Counted from the stretch's first letter, positions 22,426 through 30,394 are shown. The stretch is 41,571 nucleotides of DNA from Candidatus Rubneribacter avistercoris (GCA_019115845.1 DXCU01000095.1:1-41571); one strand, 5' to 3'. Made by a program: numbers and translations. The notes: generated by a model from the sequence alone, not told the origin.

Positions 22426-25398
22426 ATGGGCAAACTGTCCATGACGCGTCGAACGTTCGCGAAGGTTGCGGCCGTCACGGCCGCCGCGCTCGGCACGGCG
22501 TCGACGGCTGTCGGCCAGGCGCTCGCCGAGCAAGGCGGTGCGGTATCTGCGAACGCAGGCGAGGTCAAGCACATCCGCTCGGCTTGCCGCGGCTGCGGCA
22601 AGATGGAGTGCGGCGTGTGGGTGACCGTGCAGGACGGGAAGGTGATCAAGTCCGAAGGCGACGAGAGCGCGTTCCAATCCGCCGGCAACCACTGCGCCAA
22701 GGGCCAGGCGTCGTTGCAGGCGGCCTACCATCCCGACCGGCTGCGCTACCCCATGAAGCGCACGAACCCCAAGGGCCAGGAGCCGGGCTGGGAGCGCATC
22801 AGCTGGGATGAGGCGTACAAGCTCACCGTTGACGGCATCCACGCCAATCAGGAGAAGTACGGCAAGGAAACGTGCATCTTCATGGGCGGCACGTCGCGCA
22901 TCTGGTCGATGGCGCCCTATGGCGCGTTCAAGCAGTGCTTTGGCAGCCCCAACGGCATCCAGGCCAACGAGATCTGCAAGGGTCCGCGCTTCTACGCCAC
23001 CAAGCTCAACGACTCGAACGCGTACAGCTGGATGGAGACGGTGGGCCGCCCGCGCGTGTACGTGCAGTGGGGCGGCGCGTCGGAGCTGTCCAACTACGAC
23101 GACAGCTGCCGCGTGACTGTGGAGGTGGCCACGCGCGCCGACACGCACATCATCGTGGACCCGCGCCAGACCAACCTCGGCAAGGAGGCCGACATCTGGG
23201 TGAACCTGCGCCCCGGCACCGACGGCGCGGTGGCCAACTGCTGGGCCCAGGTGATCATCGAGAACGACCTCATCGACGATCTGTACGTGCGCAAGTGGAT
23301 GAACGCGCCCATGCTGGTGGTGGAGGAGGAGTCCTTCGTTCCCTCGGTATGCTCCTCCGACGCGCAGACCGACCACATCATAACGCGCCTGTTGAAGGAG
23401 TCCGACCTGGTGGAAGGTGGATCCGACGGCCGCTTCATGGTGATCAACGAGCTGACGAACGAGCTGTCCTGGTACGATGCCACCTCCGACAACCCCGGCT
23501 GGGAAGGCGAGGACTGGTCGCCGGCCACGAAGGGATTCGAGCCGCACCAGCCCGGCCTCGACGCGTCCGGGCAGTCCCAGGGCTTCGTCATCGACCCCAC
23601 GCCGTTCCCCGACGGGCTGTATCCGGCGCTGTTCACCGAGGAGGGCGGCCGCGAGGTCACGCTCAAGGACGGCACCGTGGTTCATGTGCGCACCGTGTGG
23701 GAGCGCTACATCGAGTTTCTGGAGGACTACACGCCGGAGAAGGTGGAGGAGATCTCGGGCGTCGCGGCCGACACGCTGCGCGAGGCGGCCATCGCCTACG
23801 CCACGCGCGTGGACCCCTCCACCGGCTACGGCAACGGCGGCATCCAGTACATGCTGGCCCCCGAGCACGGCTGCAACTCCGTGCAGAACCAGCGCGCGTG
23901 CGACCTCGTGTGCGGCATCACGGGCAACATGGACGTGCCGGGCGGCATGCGCGGCTCCACGCCGGGTTGGCCGTACTTCGACCTGGCCATGTGCAATCCC
24001 GACTCCAAGGAGATCCCGTCCTACGATTCCAGCAAGATACTCGGCGGCGAGAACTTCCCGATGATCGCCGCGGACTGCAACCCCAGCTGGGCCGACGCCA
24101 CGAGCATCTATGACGCCATCGAGAGCGGAAAGCCCTACAACGTGACCTGCGGCATTGGGCAGACGGGCGACTTTATGAACCAGTCGAACTCCATCTTTGC
24201 CGCCGAGCAGCTGGTGAAGCTGGACTTCTGGTGTTCCATCGATCTGTGGCACACGCCCTGCGTTGACCTGGTGGCCGACGTGGCCATGCCCGCCGCGCAC
24301 TGGATGGAGCTCGACTGCATCCGCAAGAGCCAAGGGTCCTCGGGCGCGTTCGGCGCCACGGTGAAGGCCGTGGACCCGCCGGGCGAGGCCAAAAACGACT
24401 TGGAAATCGTTGTGGGCATCTTCAAGGCCGCGGGCGTGCCGTACTTCGACGAGGCCAAGCACGGTGCGAAGTGGCTTGAAGGCGACGAGGCCGTGAAGCA
24501 TTGCAACGAGATTGGCTTGGCGAACTTCCGCATTCCCGATTGGGAGGATTACAAGGCCGAGTTCCAGGAGAAGGGCTGGTTCGACTCCAAGATTGAAAAG
24601 CCCGAGGAGTGGGGCACCTATCGCCGCTACGAGATTGGCAACGGCCGCATCTCCGGCGGGTTCCCGCCCCAGCCCACGCAGCGCCAAGGGTGGAACACCA
24701 CCACGCACAAGCAGGAGATTTGGTCCACGGTGCTGGAGTCGTGGCTGGTGAACGGCGTGATGAACGACGGCAAGCCCGAGAAGGTGTGCTACACCGACGA
24801 TGACTTCGCCGCCGACGAGGTGTTCCCGAAGTACTGGGAGGCGCCGCACGGCCCGGTGGCCGATCCCGACCTGTTCACCGACGAGAACTCCTTCCTCATG
24901 ACCACGGGCCGCCGCCAGGGCACCTACTTCCACTCCGAGCACCGGCAGCTGCCGTGGTGCCGGGAGCTGTGGCCGGTGCCGCGCCTGGAGATGAACCCGG
25001 TGGATGCGGAGCGGTTGGGCCTGGAGCAGGGCGACTGGGTGTGGATCGAGACGGATCAGCACAAGATTCGCGAGGTGGTGGACCTGTACTACGGCATCGC
25101 GCCCGGCGTGGTGAACGCCGAGCACCAGTGGTGGTACCCCGAGCTGTCCCAACCCGACCACGGCTACAAGCTCTCCGGCGTGAACTGCCTGATCGACCGC
25201 CATGCGCAGGACCGCATCTGCGGCTCGTCCAACCTGCGCGCCTACGGCGTGAAGGTGTACAAGGCCACGCCCGAGAACTCGCCGTTTGGAAACCCCGTGC
25301 CTTGCGGCGACGACGGCACGGAGATCATCCACACCTGCGATGACCCGCGCCTGAAGGAATGGCTGCCCGACTACGACTCTGCGAGGGGTGAGGCATAA
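22426..25398 (+). CDS. Molybdopterin oxidoreductase, catechol-dehydroxylase-like, cassette 1
   Basis: This 990-residue catalytic subunit is exported by Tat (TRRTFAK, residues 7-13, then an Ala-rich hydrophobic stretch ending near QALAEQ; no lipobox). The [4Fe-4S] motif is Cys54, Cys57, Cys62 and Cys90 (CRGCGKMEC and GNHC). IISWDEA-type and YHPDRLRYPMKR segments and a C-terminal molybdopterin-dinucleotide domain (FHSEHRQLPWCRELWPVPRLE) follow. Cys184 in ANEICKGPR is a candidate Mo ligand, kept in all three cassettes. Length and motifs fit the Eggerthellaceae group that includes dopamine and other catechol dehydroxylases; the substrate itself is not readable. ATG 22426 is chosen because AGGAGGAGGA adjoins it and the paralogues begin alike. 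The ferredoxin gene starts directly after its stop. Confidence 0.85.
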   Translation: MGKLSMTRRTFAKVAAVTAAALGTASTAVGQALAEQGGAVSANAGEVKHIRSACRGCGKMECGVWVTVQDGKVIKSEGDESAFQSAGNHCAKGQASLQAAYHPDRLRYPMKRTNPKGQEPGWERISWDEAYKLTVDGIHANQEKYGKETCIFMGGTSRIWSMAPYGAFKQCFGSPNGIQANEICKGPRFYATKLNDSNAYSWMETVGRPRVYVQWGGASELSNYDDSCRVTVEVATRADTHIIVDPRQTNLGKEADIWVNLRPGTDGAVANCWAQVIIENDLIDDLYVRKWMNAPMLVVEEESFVPSVCSSDAQTDHIITRLLKESDLVEGGSDGRFMVINELTNELSWYDATSDNPGWEGEDWSPATKGFEPHQPGLDASGQSQGFVIDPTPFPDGLYPALFTEEGGREVTLKDGTVVHVRTVWERYIEFLEDYTPEKVEEISGVAADTLREAAIAYATRVDPSTGYGNGGIQYMLAPEHGCNSVQNQRACDLVCGITGNMDVPGGMRGSTPGWPYFDLAMCNPDSKEIPSYDSSKILGGENFPMIAADCNPSWADATSIYDAIESGKPYNVTCGIGQTGDFMNQSNSIFAAEQLVKLDFWCSIDLWHTPCVDLVADVAMPAAHWMELDCIRKSQGSSGAFGATVKAVDPPGEAKNDLEIVVGIFKAAGVPYFDEAKHGAKWLEGDEAVKHCNEIGLANFRIPDWEDYKAEFQEKGWFDSKIEKPEEWGTYRRYEIGNGRISGGFPPQPTQRQGWNTTTHKQEIWSTVLESWLVNGVMNDGKPEKVCYTDDDFAADEVFPKYWEAPHGPVADPDLFTDENSFLMTTGRRQGTYFHSEHRQLPWCRELWPVPRLEMNPVDAERLGLEQGDWVWIETDQHKIREVVDLYYGIAPGVVNAEHQWWYPELSQPDHGYKLSGVNCLIDRHAQDRICGSSNLRAYGVKVYKATPENSPFGNPVPCGDDGTEIIHTCDDPRLKEWLPDYDSARGEA

Positions 25399-26082
25399 AT
25401 GACGCAGTACGCTATCCTGACCGACCTCAACAAGTGCGTCGGCTGCCTTGCGTGCTCCATAAGCTGCAAGGTCATCAACAACGTGCCGGTGGGCTCGTAC
25501 TGGAACAAGGTGCTGCGCGTGGGGCCCAATCCCCGCGTCGAAGGCGGCCAGTGGCCCGACGTGTACACCTACTTCCTGACCGTGCAGTGCCAGCACTGCG
25601 AGAACCCCGAGTGCGTTGCCGTGTGCCCCACGGGAGCCTCGCACAAGCTTGAGGACGGCACGGTGCAGATCGACAAATCGAAGTGCATAGGCTGCCAGTT
25701 CTGCGCCATGGCCTGCCCGTATAACGTACGCTACCTGAACGAGGAAGAGCGCGTGGTGGAGAAGTGCACCCTCTGCGAGCAGAAGGTCGCCCAGGGGGAG
25801 CTGCCCCAGTGCGTGGCGCAGTGCGGGGGTCGCGCGCGGTTCTTCGGCGACGCGGAGAAGGGGCTGGAGAGCTTCGAGGCGCCGGCGTGCGACTTGTCCG
25901 ATCCCTCTTACGAAGCGCAGGCGGCTGCCCGTGTGACCTTGGGAGAGAGTGTGGGCGAGAGCTGCGAGTATCCGGTGAAGCCCTTTACCGACGCCGAGGT
26001 GCACCGCCTGCCCGACGTGGGCAACAAGCCGTCGTTCGTGTACATCCTGCGCAAGGAGAAATGGCAAGGAGGGGGAGAGTAA
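25399..26082 (+). CDS. Four-cluster ferredoxin subunit, cassette 1
   Basis: This 227-residue DmsB-type subunit has four cysteine groups: CVGCLACSISC, CQHCENPECVAVC, CIGCQFCAMAC and CTLCEQ...CVAQC. It would carry electrons from the anchor to the catalytic subunit. Its ATG directly follows the TAA of the catalytic gene, and its own TAA overlaps the ATG of the anchor gene by one base (TAATG), so the three are translationally coupled. Compared with cassette 2, it has about 18 extra residues after the last cluster (APACDLSDPSYEAQAAARVT). Confidence 0.9.
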   Translation: MTQYAILTDLNKCVGCLACSISCKVINNVPVGSYWNKVLRVGPNPRVEGGQWPDVYTYFLTVQCQHCENPECVAVCPTGASHKLEDGTVQIDKSKCIGCQFCAMACPYNVRYLNEEERVVEKCTLCEQKVAQGELPQCVAQCGGRARFFGDAEKGLESFEAPACDLSDPSYEAQAAARVTLGESVGESCEYPVKPFTDAEVHRLPDVGNKPSFVYILRKEKWQGGGE

Positions 26083-26951
26083 TGGAGCTTCAGTGGCCTC
26101 TGATCTTGTTCACCACGCTCGTGGCGTGGAGCGCGGGGCTCTTTGGAACCCAAGCGTTGCTTGCCGCCGGTGAGCATGCGAAAAAGTCCCAGATGCCGGC
26201 GTGGATTGCGAGTGCCGTGCTGCTGGCTGCCGGTGGGATTGCCGTGTTTTTCCACCTGGAGCACTGGGAGCGCATCTTCAACGGATTTGGGCATTTGACC
26301 TCCGGCATCACCCAGGAGCTGATCGCCATCGTGGTGCTGGCTGTGGTTGCCATCGCCTATCTGGTGCTTATGCGTCGCAGCGACGACGGCACGAGCGTGC
26401 CGAAGTGGCTCTGCTGGGTGTCGGTTGCCGTGTGCGTAGTGTTGGTGGCCGTCATGGCGCACTCCTACACCATGGCCGCCCGCCCCGCGTGGGATTCCGT
26501 GCTTTGGATCCTTTACGTGCTGGGTAACGCGTGTGTGCTAGGACCGTGCACGATGGCGCTTATCATGGCTGTAGTGGGCGATGAGGTGGCTCCCGCCGGC
26601 CTTCCGGTTCTGGTGGGTGCGGCAGTCTCTCTTGTGACGGCTATCGCTTTCGCCGCTTTCCTGCAGGCAAGCGCGGGTTCTTTCACCGAAGTGGGCTACT
26701 ATTTCGACCCGACGCATCCTCTGGCTGGCATGGCTGATGCTGCGGCTCTCGTGTCCGCCCAAGCCCCGCTGCTCTGGGCCGGTGCCGTGGTTGTCGGTGG
26801 CGTGCTCCCGCTGGTGGCAGCCTTCATGGGTAAGAAGTCCGCCAACTGGAAACTCTGGGGTACGGTCGCCGTGGTCTGCGCTCTCATAGGCGCCATCTGC
26901 CTCCGCGTCGTATTCTACGAGTTGGGCCTTTCCGTGTTCATGTTCTACTAG
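26082..26951 (+). CDS. DmsC-type membrane anchor, cassette 1
   Basis: This 289-residue protein has eight clear hydrophobic spans, fitting the DmsC family of quinol-oxidising anchors. It starts in the TAATG overlap with the ferredoxin gene. It is the same length as the cassette 2 anchor and very similar throughout; the first 90 residues differ at only a few positions. However, this copy uses many more A/T-ending codons, so the two have diverged mostly at silent sites. It ends in the shared sequence VVFYELGLSVFMFY. Confidence 0.9.
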   Translation: MELQWPLILFTTLVAWSAGLFGTQALLAAGEHAKKSQMPAWIASAVLLAAGGIAVFFHLEHWERIFNGFGHLTSGITQELIAIVVLAVVAIAYLVLMRRSDDGTSVPKWLCWVSVAVCVVLVAVMAHSYTMAARPAWDSVLWILYVLGNACVLGPCTMALIMAVVGDEVAPAGLPVLVGAAVSLVTAIAFAAFLQASAGSFTEVGYYFDPTHPLAGMADAAALVSAQAPLLWAGAVVVGGVLPLVAAFMGKKSANWKLWGTVAVVCALIGAICLRVVFYELGLSVFMFY

Positions 26952-26960
26952 GAACTTGCG

Positions 26961-26999
26961 CCCGCAGGAGTTGAGCGAGCGCGCCCATCCTCCTGCGGG
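26961..26999 (+). terminator. Hairpin after the cassette 1 anchor gene
   Basis: CCCGCAGGAG (26961-26970) pairs perfectly with CTCCTGCGGG (26990-26999), nine bases after the stop codon. The same arms follow the anchor ends at 76 and 29018. No T run. Confidence 0.55.
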
Positions 27000-27030
27000 T
27001 GCACCTCCCTCCCAAGCGCCCCGCGCGACA

Positions 27031-27186
27031 GAGCGTGACAGAGGACCGTGACAGAGGACGGGGATAGCGAGCGTGACAGAAGGAGCGTGACAGAAGGACG
27101 GGGATAACGTCACCGAAGGACGGGGATAACGTCACCCTCTGCCATAGCGTGACAGAGGGACGGGGATAACGTCACCCTCTGCCATC
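27031..27186. repeat. GTGAC-type palindromic repeats, cluster 2
   Basis: Units of the form GTGACAGA-GGACGGGGATAACGTCAC occur about five times, complete or partial, some followed by CCTCTGCCAT. They are the reverse-complement form of the units at 260-360 and 29234-29283. Confidence 0.8.
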
Positions 27187-27214
27187 AGACCCGGATACCC
27201 CCCAGACTCCCCCC

Positions 27215-27296
27215 AAGCGTCCCGAACGGGTGCGGCCTTCCTTCCTCCCCAATCCCCCTTGCAAACAGGAAGGCCGCTTCCGCCCGGGGCGCTTGT
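27215..27296. repeat. Long hairpin with conserved loop, copy 2
   Basis: CAAGCG at 27215-27220 pairs with CGCTTG at 27291-27296. An inner stem pairs GCGGCCTTCC with GGAAGGCCGC. The loop contains CCCCAATCCCCCTTGCAAAC. The middle of the outer stem has mismatches not seen in the copies at 717 and 35372. Confidence 0.7.
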
Positions 27297-27422
27297 GCGT
27301 TTGCGTTCGCCATTGCATCAAGAAGGTCATCCGGCTTTCGGTTTTGTCGCCGTGTTCGTACCCCGTGGCATTTTGTTTTATCGATTTTGCATTTTGTAAA
27401 AGCCAAAACAGCGTCGCAATAC

Positions 27423-27436
27423 CGGAATGCATTCCG
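27423..27436. promoter_or_regulatory. Perfect 14-bp palindrome of unknown role
   Basis: CGGAATGCATTCCG is followed nine bases later by a further half-site, ATTCCG. It lies in the A+T-rich stretch about 225 bases before the TetR promoter. It could be an operator or a remnant of inserted DNA; no further support. Confidence 0.3.
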
Positions 27437-27633
27437 TGAAATTCATTCCGTTATTGCCCGGGTGCTCGGCAAGGCGATTAGGGTGATCGCGCTTGATCCG
27501 CGCAGCGCAGCGCAGGGCTGACGGCAGACGGCATCGAGGCGGTTTCGGCGCCCGTGCGGCTTGCCGGGCAGGACGCTGCCGCGCCGTTCTCCGTCATTGT
27601 CCGCGTGCCCGGTTTGCGACTTTGCGGCAGGTT

Positions 27634-27685
27634 TTGGCCGCCTCCTCCTTTTTCGCTATAATAGGCTACATTACGTTAGCCTATT
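27634..27685 (+). promoter_or_regulatory. Promoter and TetR-type operator
   Basis: TTGGCC (27634-27639) and a perfect TATAAT (27657-27662) are 17 bases apart. A dyad, AATAGGCTA-8-TAGCCTATT (27660-27685), with perfect 9-bp arms overlaps the -10 box. This is the classic layout for a TetR repressor controlling its own operon. Confidence 0.75.
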
Positions 27686-27697
27686 GGAGAGGGAATC

Positions 27698-28321
27698 ATG
27701 CGAGATGGGAGACGAACAGATACGCGCGATCGTATCTTAGATGCCGCACTCGACCTTATGAGCGGATGCGGGTACGACGGCGTGTCGGTGCGCGACATCG
27801 CAGATGCCGTTGGCATCAAGGGCGCGTCGCTCTACAAGCACTTTGAAGGGAAGCGAGAGGTGTTCGATGCGCTGATCGCTCGTGAAATTGCGGCTCTTGA
27901 GAACACGCTGCGCGAACTCGGCGCAAACGCAACGTTGGACGACAGCCCTGAGGCATATGCCTCAGACGACATGCCGGAGCTGGAGGAACTCGTTTGGCGG
28001 AGTTACCTGCCGTTTTTCTGTGACGAGAGAATACGGAAGCTGCGCCGCATGCTTGAAGTGAGCCGATATGCCGATGAGCGGTGCGCGACCTTGTATAGAA
28101 CGGTCTTCGCAGAGCGTCCTCTTGCCTTGCAGGAACGCATCTTTGGCAGGCTTGTTGAAAAGGGCGCGTTTAATCAGTGCGATGTTGCGCTTGCGGCACG
28201 GCAGTTCCATGGACCCATGCTGATGCTGATGAATCTCGAAACCAAGCCGGACGAGGCGCGAAAGTTCTGCATTCGGCACGTAAGGGCATTCAACGAGCTT
28301 CATAGAGGGGGCACGCTATGA
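27698..28321 (+). CDS. TetR-family transcription regulator
   Basis: This 207-residue protein has an N-terminal TetR HTH (residues 9-55: TRDRILDAALDLMSGCGYDG, then VRDIADAVGIKGASLYKHFE) and a helical ligand-binding domain. ATG 27698 follows GGAGAGGG. Its stop overlaps the start of the flavodoxin-like gene (ATGA), so the two form one operon behind a dyad operator. Base composition is lower in G+C than the flanking respiratory genes, suggesting acquisition. The ligand is unknown. Confidence 0.88.
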   Translation: MRDGRRTDTRDRILDAALDLMSGCGYDGVSVRDIADAVGIKGASLYKHFEGKREVFDALIAREIAALENTLRELGANATLDDSPEAYASDDMPELEELVWRSYLPFFCDERIRKLRRMLEVSRYADERCATLYRTVFAERPLALQERIFGRLVEKGAFNQCDVALAARQFHGPMLMLMNLETKPDEARKFCIRHVRAFNELHRGGTL

Positions 28322-28854
28322 ACGAAGCGGTGGTGTACTGTTCGCAGACCGGGTTCACCGAGAAGTACGCACGGTGGCTTGCCGAGGAATTGGACTGCGT
28401 TGCAACTCCGTTTCGGATGCGTTCGGATGTGGACTTAGACACAACCGATCTGCTTGTTTTTTGCAGCTGGTTTCATGCTGCGTCAATCAAGGGAGCTCGC
28501 TGGCTTAAAAAGGCTATGGAGTCGCACCCGAATCTGTCGGTGATCGTGCTTGCCACCGGCGCAACGCCCATGCCGGGAGCGGGCTGGTCAACCAAGGACA
28601 GCATCAATGAAGCGTTTGCGCGCACGTTTCCGAAAAGCGAATACCCTGATCTGCCATGCTTCTACTGCCACGGCGGATACGATTTCGACAAGCTAGGCGC
28701 AGCGGACAAGCTTGCCATGCGCATGTTCTGCAAAATGCACGACAAGAGCGAAGATCCCAAGGAGAGAGAAACGCTCGCCATCATGCGCAAAGGCTTTGAT
28801 GGCACGAGACGCGAGTATCTTGCACCTCTGCTGGAATACGTGAGGACGCTGTGA
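28318..28854 (+). CDS. Flavodoxin-like protein
   Basis: This 178-residue cytoplasmic protein begins VVYCSQTGFTEKYARWLAEE, the flavodoxin phosphate-binding loop pattern (S/T-x-T-G-x-T). FCSWFHAASIKGARW and VIVLATGATPMP, where flavodoxin-fold proteins bind FMN, follow. It most resembles flavodoxin-domain proteins of the HemG-like/Flavodoxin_5 type. It is coupled to the TetR gene by a four-base overlap and probably expressed in response to that regulator's ligand. Codon use matches the TetR gene, not the flanks. Confidence 0.75.
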   Translation: MNEAVVYCSQTGFTEKYARWLAEELDCVATPFRMRSDVDLDTTDLLVFCSWFHAASIKGARWLKKAMESHPNLSVIVLATGATPMPGAGWSTKDSINEAFARTFPKSEYPDLPCFYCHGGYDFDKLGAADKLAMRMFCKMHDKSEDPKERETLAIMRKGFDGTRREYLAPLLEYVRTL

Positions 28855-28894
28855 GGGACGGTCGGGGAAGCGCCAAGTCGTAGCGAGGACGGCC

Positions 28895-29018
28895 AAGCAG
28901 GAGGTCCGGCGACTGGAAACTCTGGGGGACGGTCGCCGTGGCCTGCGCCCTCGCAGGCGCGGTCTGCCTCCGCGTGGTCTTCTGCGAGCTGGGACTCAGC
29001 GTGTTCATGTTCTACTAG
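28895..29018 (+). pseudogene. Remnant of a DmsC-type anchor gene, last 40 codons
   Basis: From about 28895 the sequence matches the end of the anchor genes: GRRSGNWRLWG is here RRSGDWKLWG, and the end is EL-GLSVFMFY and a stop at 29018. No start or upstream part is present. A Tyr-to-Cys change in VVFCELG suggests decay. The downstream sequence (CATTCACCCCC...CTCGCATCCGC) matches that after the partial gene at 76, not that after 26951. The TetR-flavodoxin pair lies immediately upstream, so it probably replaced the rest of the gene. Confidence 0.8.
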
Positions 29019-29038
29019 CATTCACCCCCCCCTCGCAT

Positions 29039-29075
29039 CCGCAGGAGCGACGCGAGCGCGCCAATCCTCCTGCGG
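29039..29075 (+). terminator. Hairpin after the anchor remnant
   Basis: CCGCAGGAG (29039-29047) pairs with CTCCTGCGG (29067-29075) without mismatch. It corresponds to the hairpins at 94-130 and 26961-26999. It may now end the TetR-flavodoxin transcript. Confidence 0.5.
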
Positions 29076-29114
29076 GTGCGTGGGAGGGGAGGCGCCCCCT
29101 CGCTTCTTTTCAGG

Positions 29115-29130
29115 CGTTTCGCGTGAAACG
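29115..29130. repeat. Near-consensus parS-like site
   Basis: CGTTTCGCGTGAAACG matches the parS core GTTTCACGTGAAAC at 13 of 14 positions. It lies 81 bases before the perfect site at 29196. Confidence 0.5.
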
Positions 29131-29195
29131 AAACCGCGCAGCACCTCCTCTGCTTCAGGCAAGGCAAGGCGCCGTGGCGGCAACGCCCCCCCGGA

Positions 29196-29211
29196 TGTTT
29201 CACGTGAAACA
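29196..29211. promoter_or_regulatory. parS: Perfect parS-type ParB-binding palindrome
   Basis: TGTTTCACGTGAAACA is a full 16-base match to the established ParB-binding parS consensus, and palindromy extends three bases further on each side. It is intergenic. No parA or parB gene lies in the window, so whether it is part of the chromosome-partition region or an isolated site cannot be told. Confidence 0.75.
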
Positions 29212-29233
29212 TCCTCCCTCTGGGCGCCTGGCG

Positions 29234-29283
29234 GAGCGTGACGTTATCCCCGTCCTGTGTCACGCCCGTCCTGTGTCACGCCG
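29234..29283. repeat. GTGAC-type palindromic repeats, cluster 3
   Basis: One full unit, GAGCGTGACGTTATCCCCGT then CCTGTGTCACG, is followed by a partial unit, CCCGTCCTGTGTCACG. Same orientation and same position after the parS-type site as at 260-360. Confidence 0.75.
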
Positions 29284-29353
29284 CACCATGCACGTGGCCG
29301 ACTTCCTGCTGTCGGAGGCGTGGGGGTAGGGCCGCGCTCGCGCAGGCGCGCCG

Positions 29354-30289
29354 CTACTCGGCGGCGTCCTCGCGCTTCTTGCGCTTCTCGATGAGCGCTT
29401 TGGCCTCGTCCACGGCCTCGAACAGGCTTGCAAGGCGCGCCTCGTCGCTGGGCTTGAACACGAGGTAGGCGACAAGCTGGGCGTCCTCGCTGTCGATGGG
29501 CACGCAGGCGCGCCGTCCCGTCTCCAGCAGCAAGCCGATCTGCTTCTGGGTCCTTTTCCAGATGAGCACGCTTCCGTCGAGAGGCGTGCTGAAGAACTCC
29601 ACGTCGTTGAGCGACGAGACGGGGCGCGTTTTCGGGGCGAACCCGTGCGCGCGGCACAGCGTCTCGATCTGCGTCCAGGCGGGGTTCGTCTTGTCGCTCA
29701 CGAACTTCACGAGCGTCTCGTTTTTGAGGTCGGCCCAACCGACGCTCCGACGCCGCGCCAGCGCGTGGTCCGATCCGACGATGGCCACAAGCGGAGTGGC
29801 GACGAACGGCCTCAAGGCAAGCCCCCGCTCCTCAACCTGCACGGGGTTCGCGTAGTCCACGAACAGGTCGATCTCCCCGCGTTCCAGCAGGTCGGCCGCA
29901 TCATGTCCGTCGTCGCGGGCGAACGCGAGGGGAGGGCGGTGGGAGCTGCGGGCCAGCATGGCTGTCATCGACATGAGCGTGGCGACGTCGGCGTCCTCGA
30001 ACCGCCCGCCTATCTTGAGGGGGTGCGCGGCTTTCAGCTCGTCGAAGGAACGCTTCATCTTGTCGTACTGGCTCACGATGATGGCGCACGTCTCGAAGCA
30101 CATGCGCCCCTCTTCGGTGAGCTGGATGTTCTTGCGGGTGCGCTCGACAAGCCTCACGCCCAGCTCGCGCTCGAGGGCGGCCAGATGCTTGCTCAGCGCG
30201 GGCTGCGTGATGTTCAGGCTGTTCGCAGCCTCGGTGAAGTTCAGGCATTGCGCCAGCTTGAGGAACTCTCTGCCGTGTTCGATGTTCAT
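29354..30289 (-). CDS. LysR-family transcription regulator
   Basis: This 311-residue protein has the LysR winged helix at its N terminus (FLKLAQCLNFTEAANSLNIT, then QPALSKHLAALERELGVRLVERT). A two-lobed periplasmic-binding-type effector domain follows, from about residue 90. A charged tail, IEKRKKREDAAE, closes it. ATG 30289 follows AAAGGGGC. It diverges from the cassette 2 catalytic gene and is its likely regulator, so this cassette is controlled by a soluble sensor where its two paralogues have membrane LuxR-type ones. Confidence 0.88.
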   Translation of the reverse strand: MNIEHGREFLKLAQCLNFTEAANSLNITQPALSKHLAALERELGVRLVERTRKNIQLTEEGRMCFETCAIIVSQYDKMKRSFDELKAAHPLKIGGRFEDADVATLMSMTAMLARSSHRPPLAFARDDGHDAADLLERGEIDLFVDYANPVQVEERGLALRPFVATPLVAIVGSDHALARRRSVGWADLKNETLVKFVSDKTNPAWTQIETLCRAHGFAPKTRPVSSLNDVEFFSTPLDGSVLIWKRTQKQIGLLLETGRRACVPIDSEDAQLVAYLVFKPSDEARLASLFEAVDEAKALIEKRKKREDAAE

Positions 30290-30365
30290 AGCGCCCCTTT
30301 GAACCCCCTTGCCAGCATTCTACCATGCGCGTTCCCGCGACAGGCGCCCCGCCCTTCCAGCATAC

Positions 30366-30394
30366 CCGTTTGTCATGATGCGATAACGAAACGG
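30366..30394. promoter_or_regulatory. Candidate LysR-binding dyad
   Basis: CCGTTT (30366-30371) and AAACGG (30389-30394) are inverted around 17 bases in the 283-bp gap between the LysR gene and cassette 2. A further pair, ATAACG and CGTTAT, flanks the same area. Size and place fit a LysR site, but short dyads like this arise by chance. Confidence 0.3.

Larger units (their letters stand above)
26952..27697. other. Gene-free repeat region before the TetR gene
   Basis: I see no gene here. The first half holds a hairpin (26961-26999), a cluster of GTGAC-type repeats (27031-27186) and a conserved-loop hairpin (27215-27296). From about 27300 base composition shifts to A+T-rich sequence, with a 14-bp palindrome at 27423-27436. 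It ends with the promoter and operator of the TetR gene (27634-27685). Confidence 0.7.
29019..29353. other. Gene-free region with parS-type sites
   Basis: I see no gene here. It contains the hairpin at 29039-29075, parS-like sites at 29115-29130 and 29196-29211, and GTGAC-type repeats at 29234-29283. The order and flanks match 77-330 closely, so the two regions are copies of one block. Confidence 0.7.

Noticed and set aside
22384-26067. 1227-codon minus-strand open frame opposite cassette 1, with similar ones opposite cassettes 2 and 3 (29901-33701, 38166-41000)
   Set aside because: They recur because the plus-strand genes are homologous and have the same codon bias; the plus-strand genes have motifs, signals and ribosome binding sites, while these do not.
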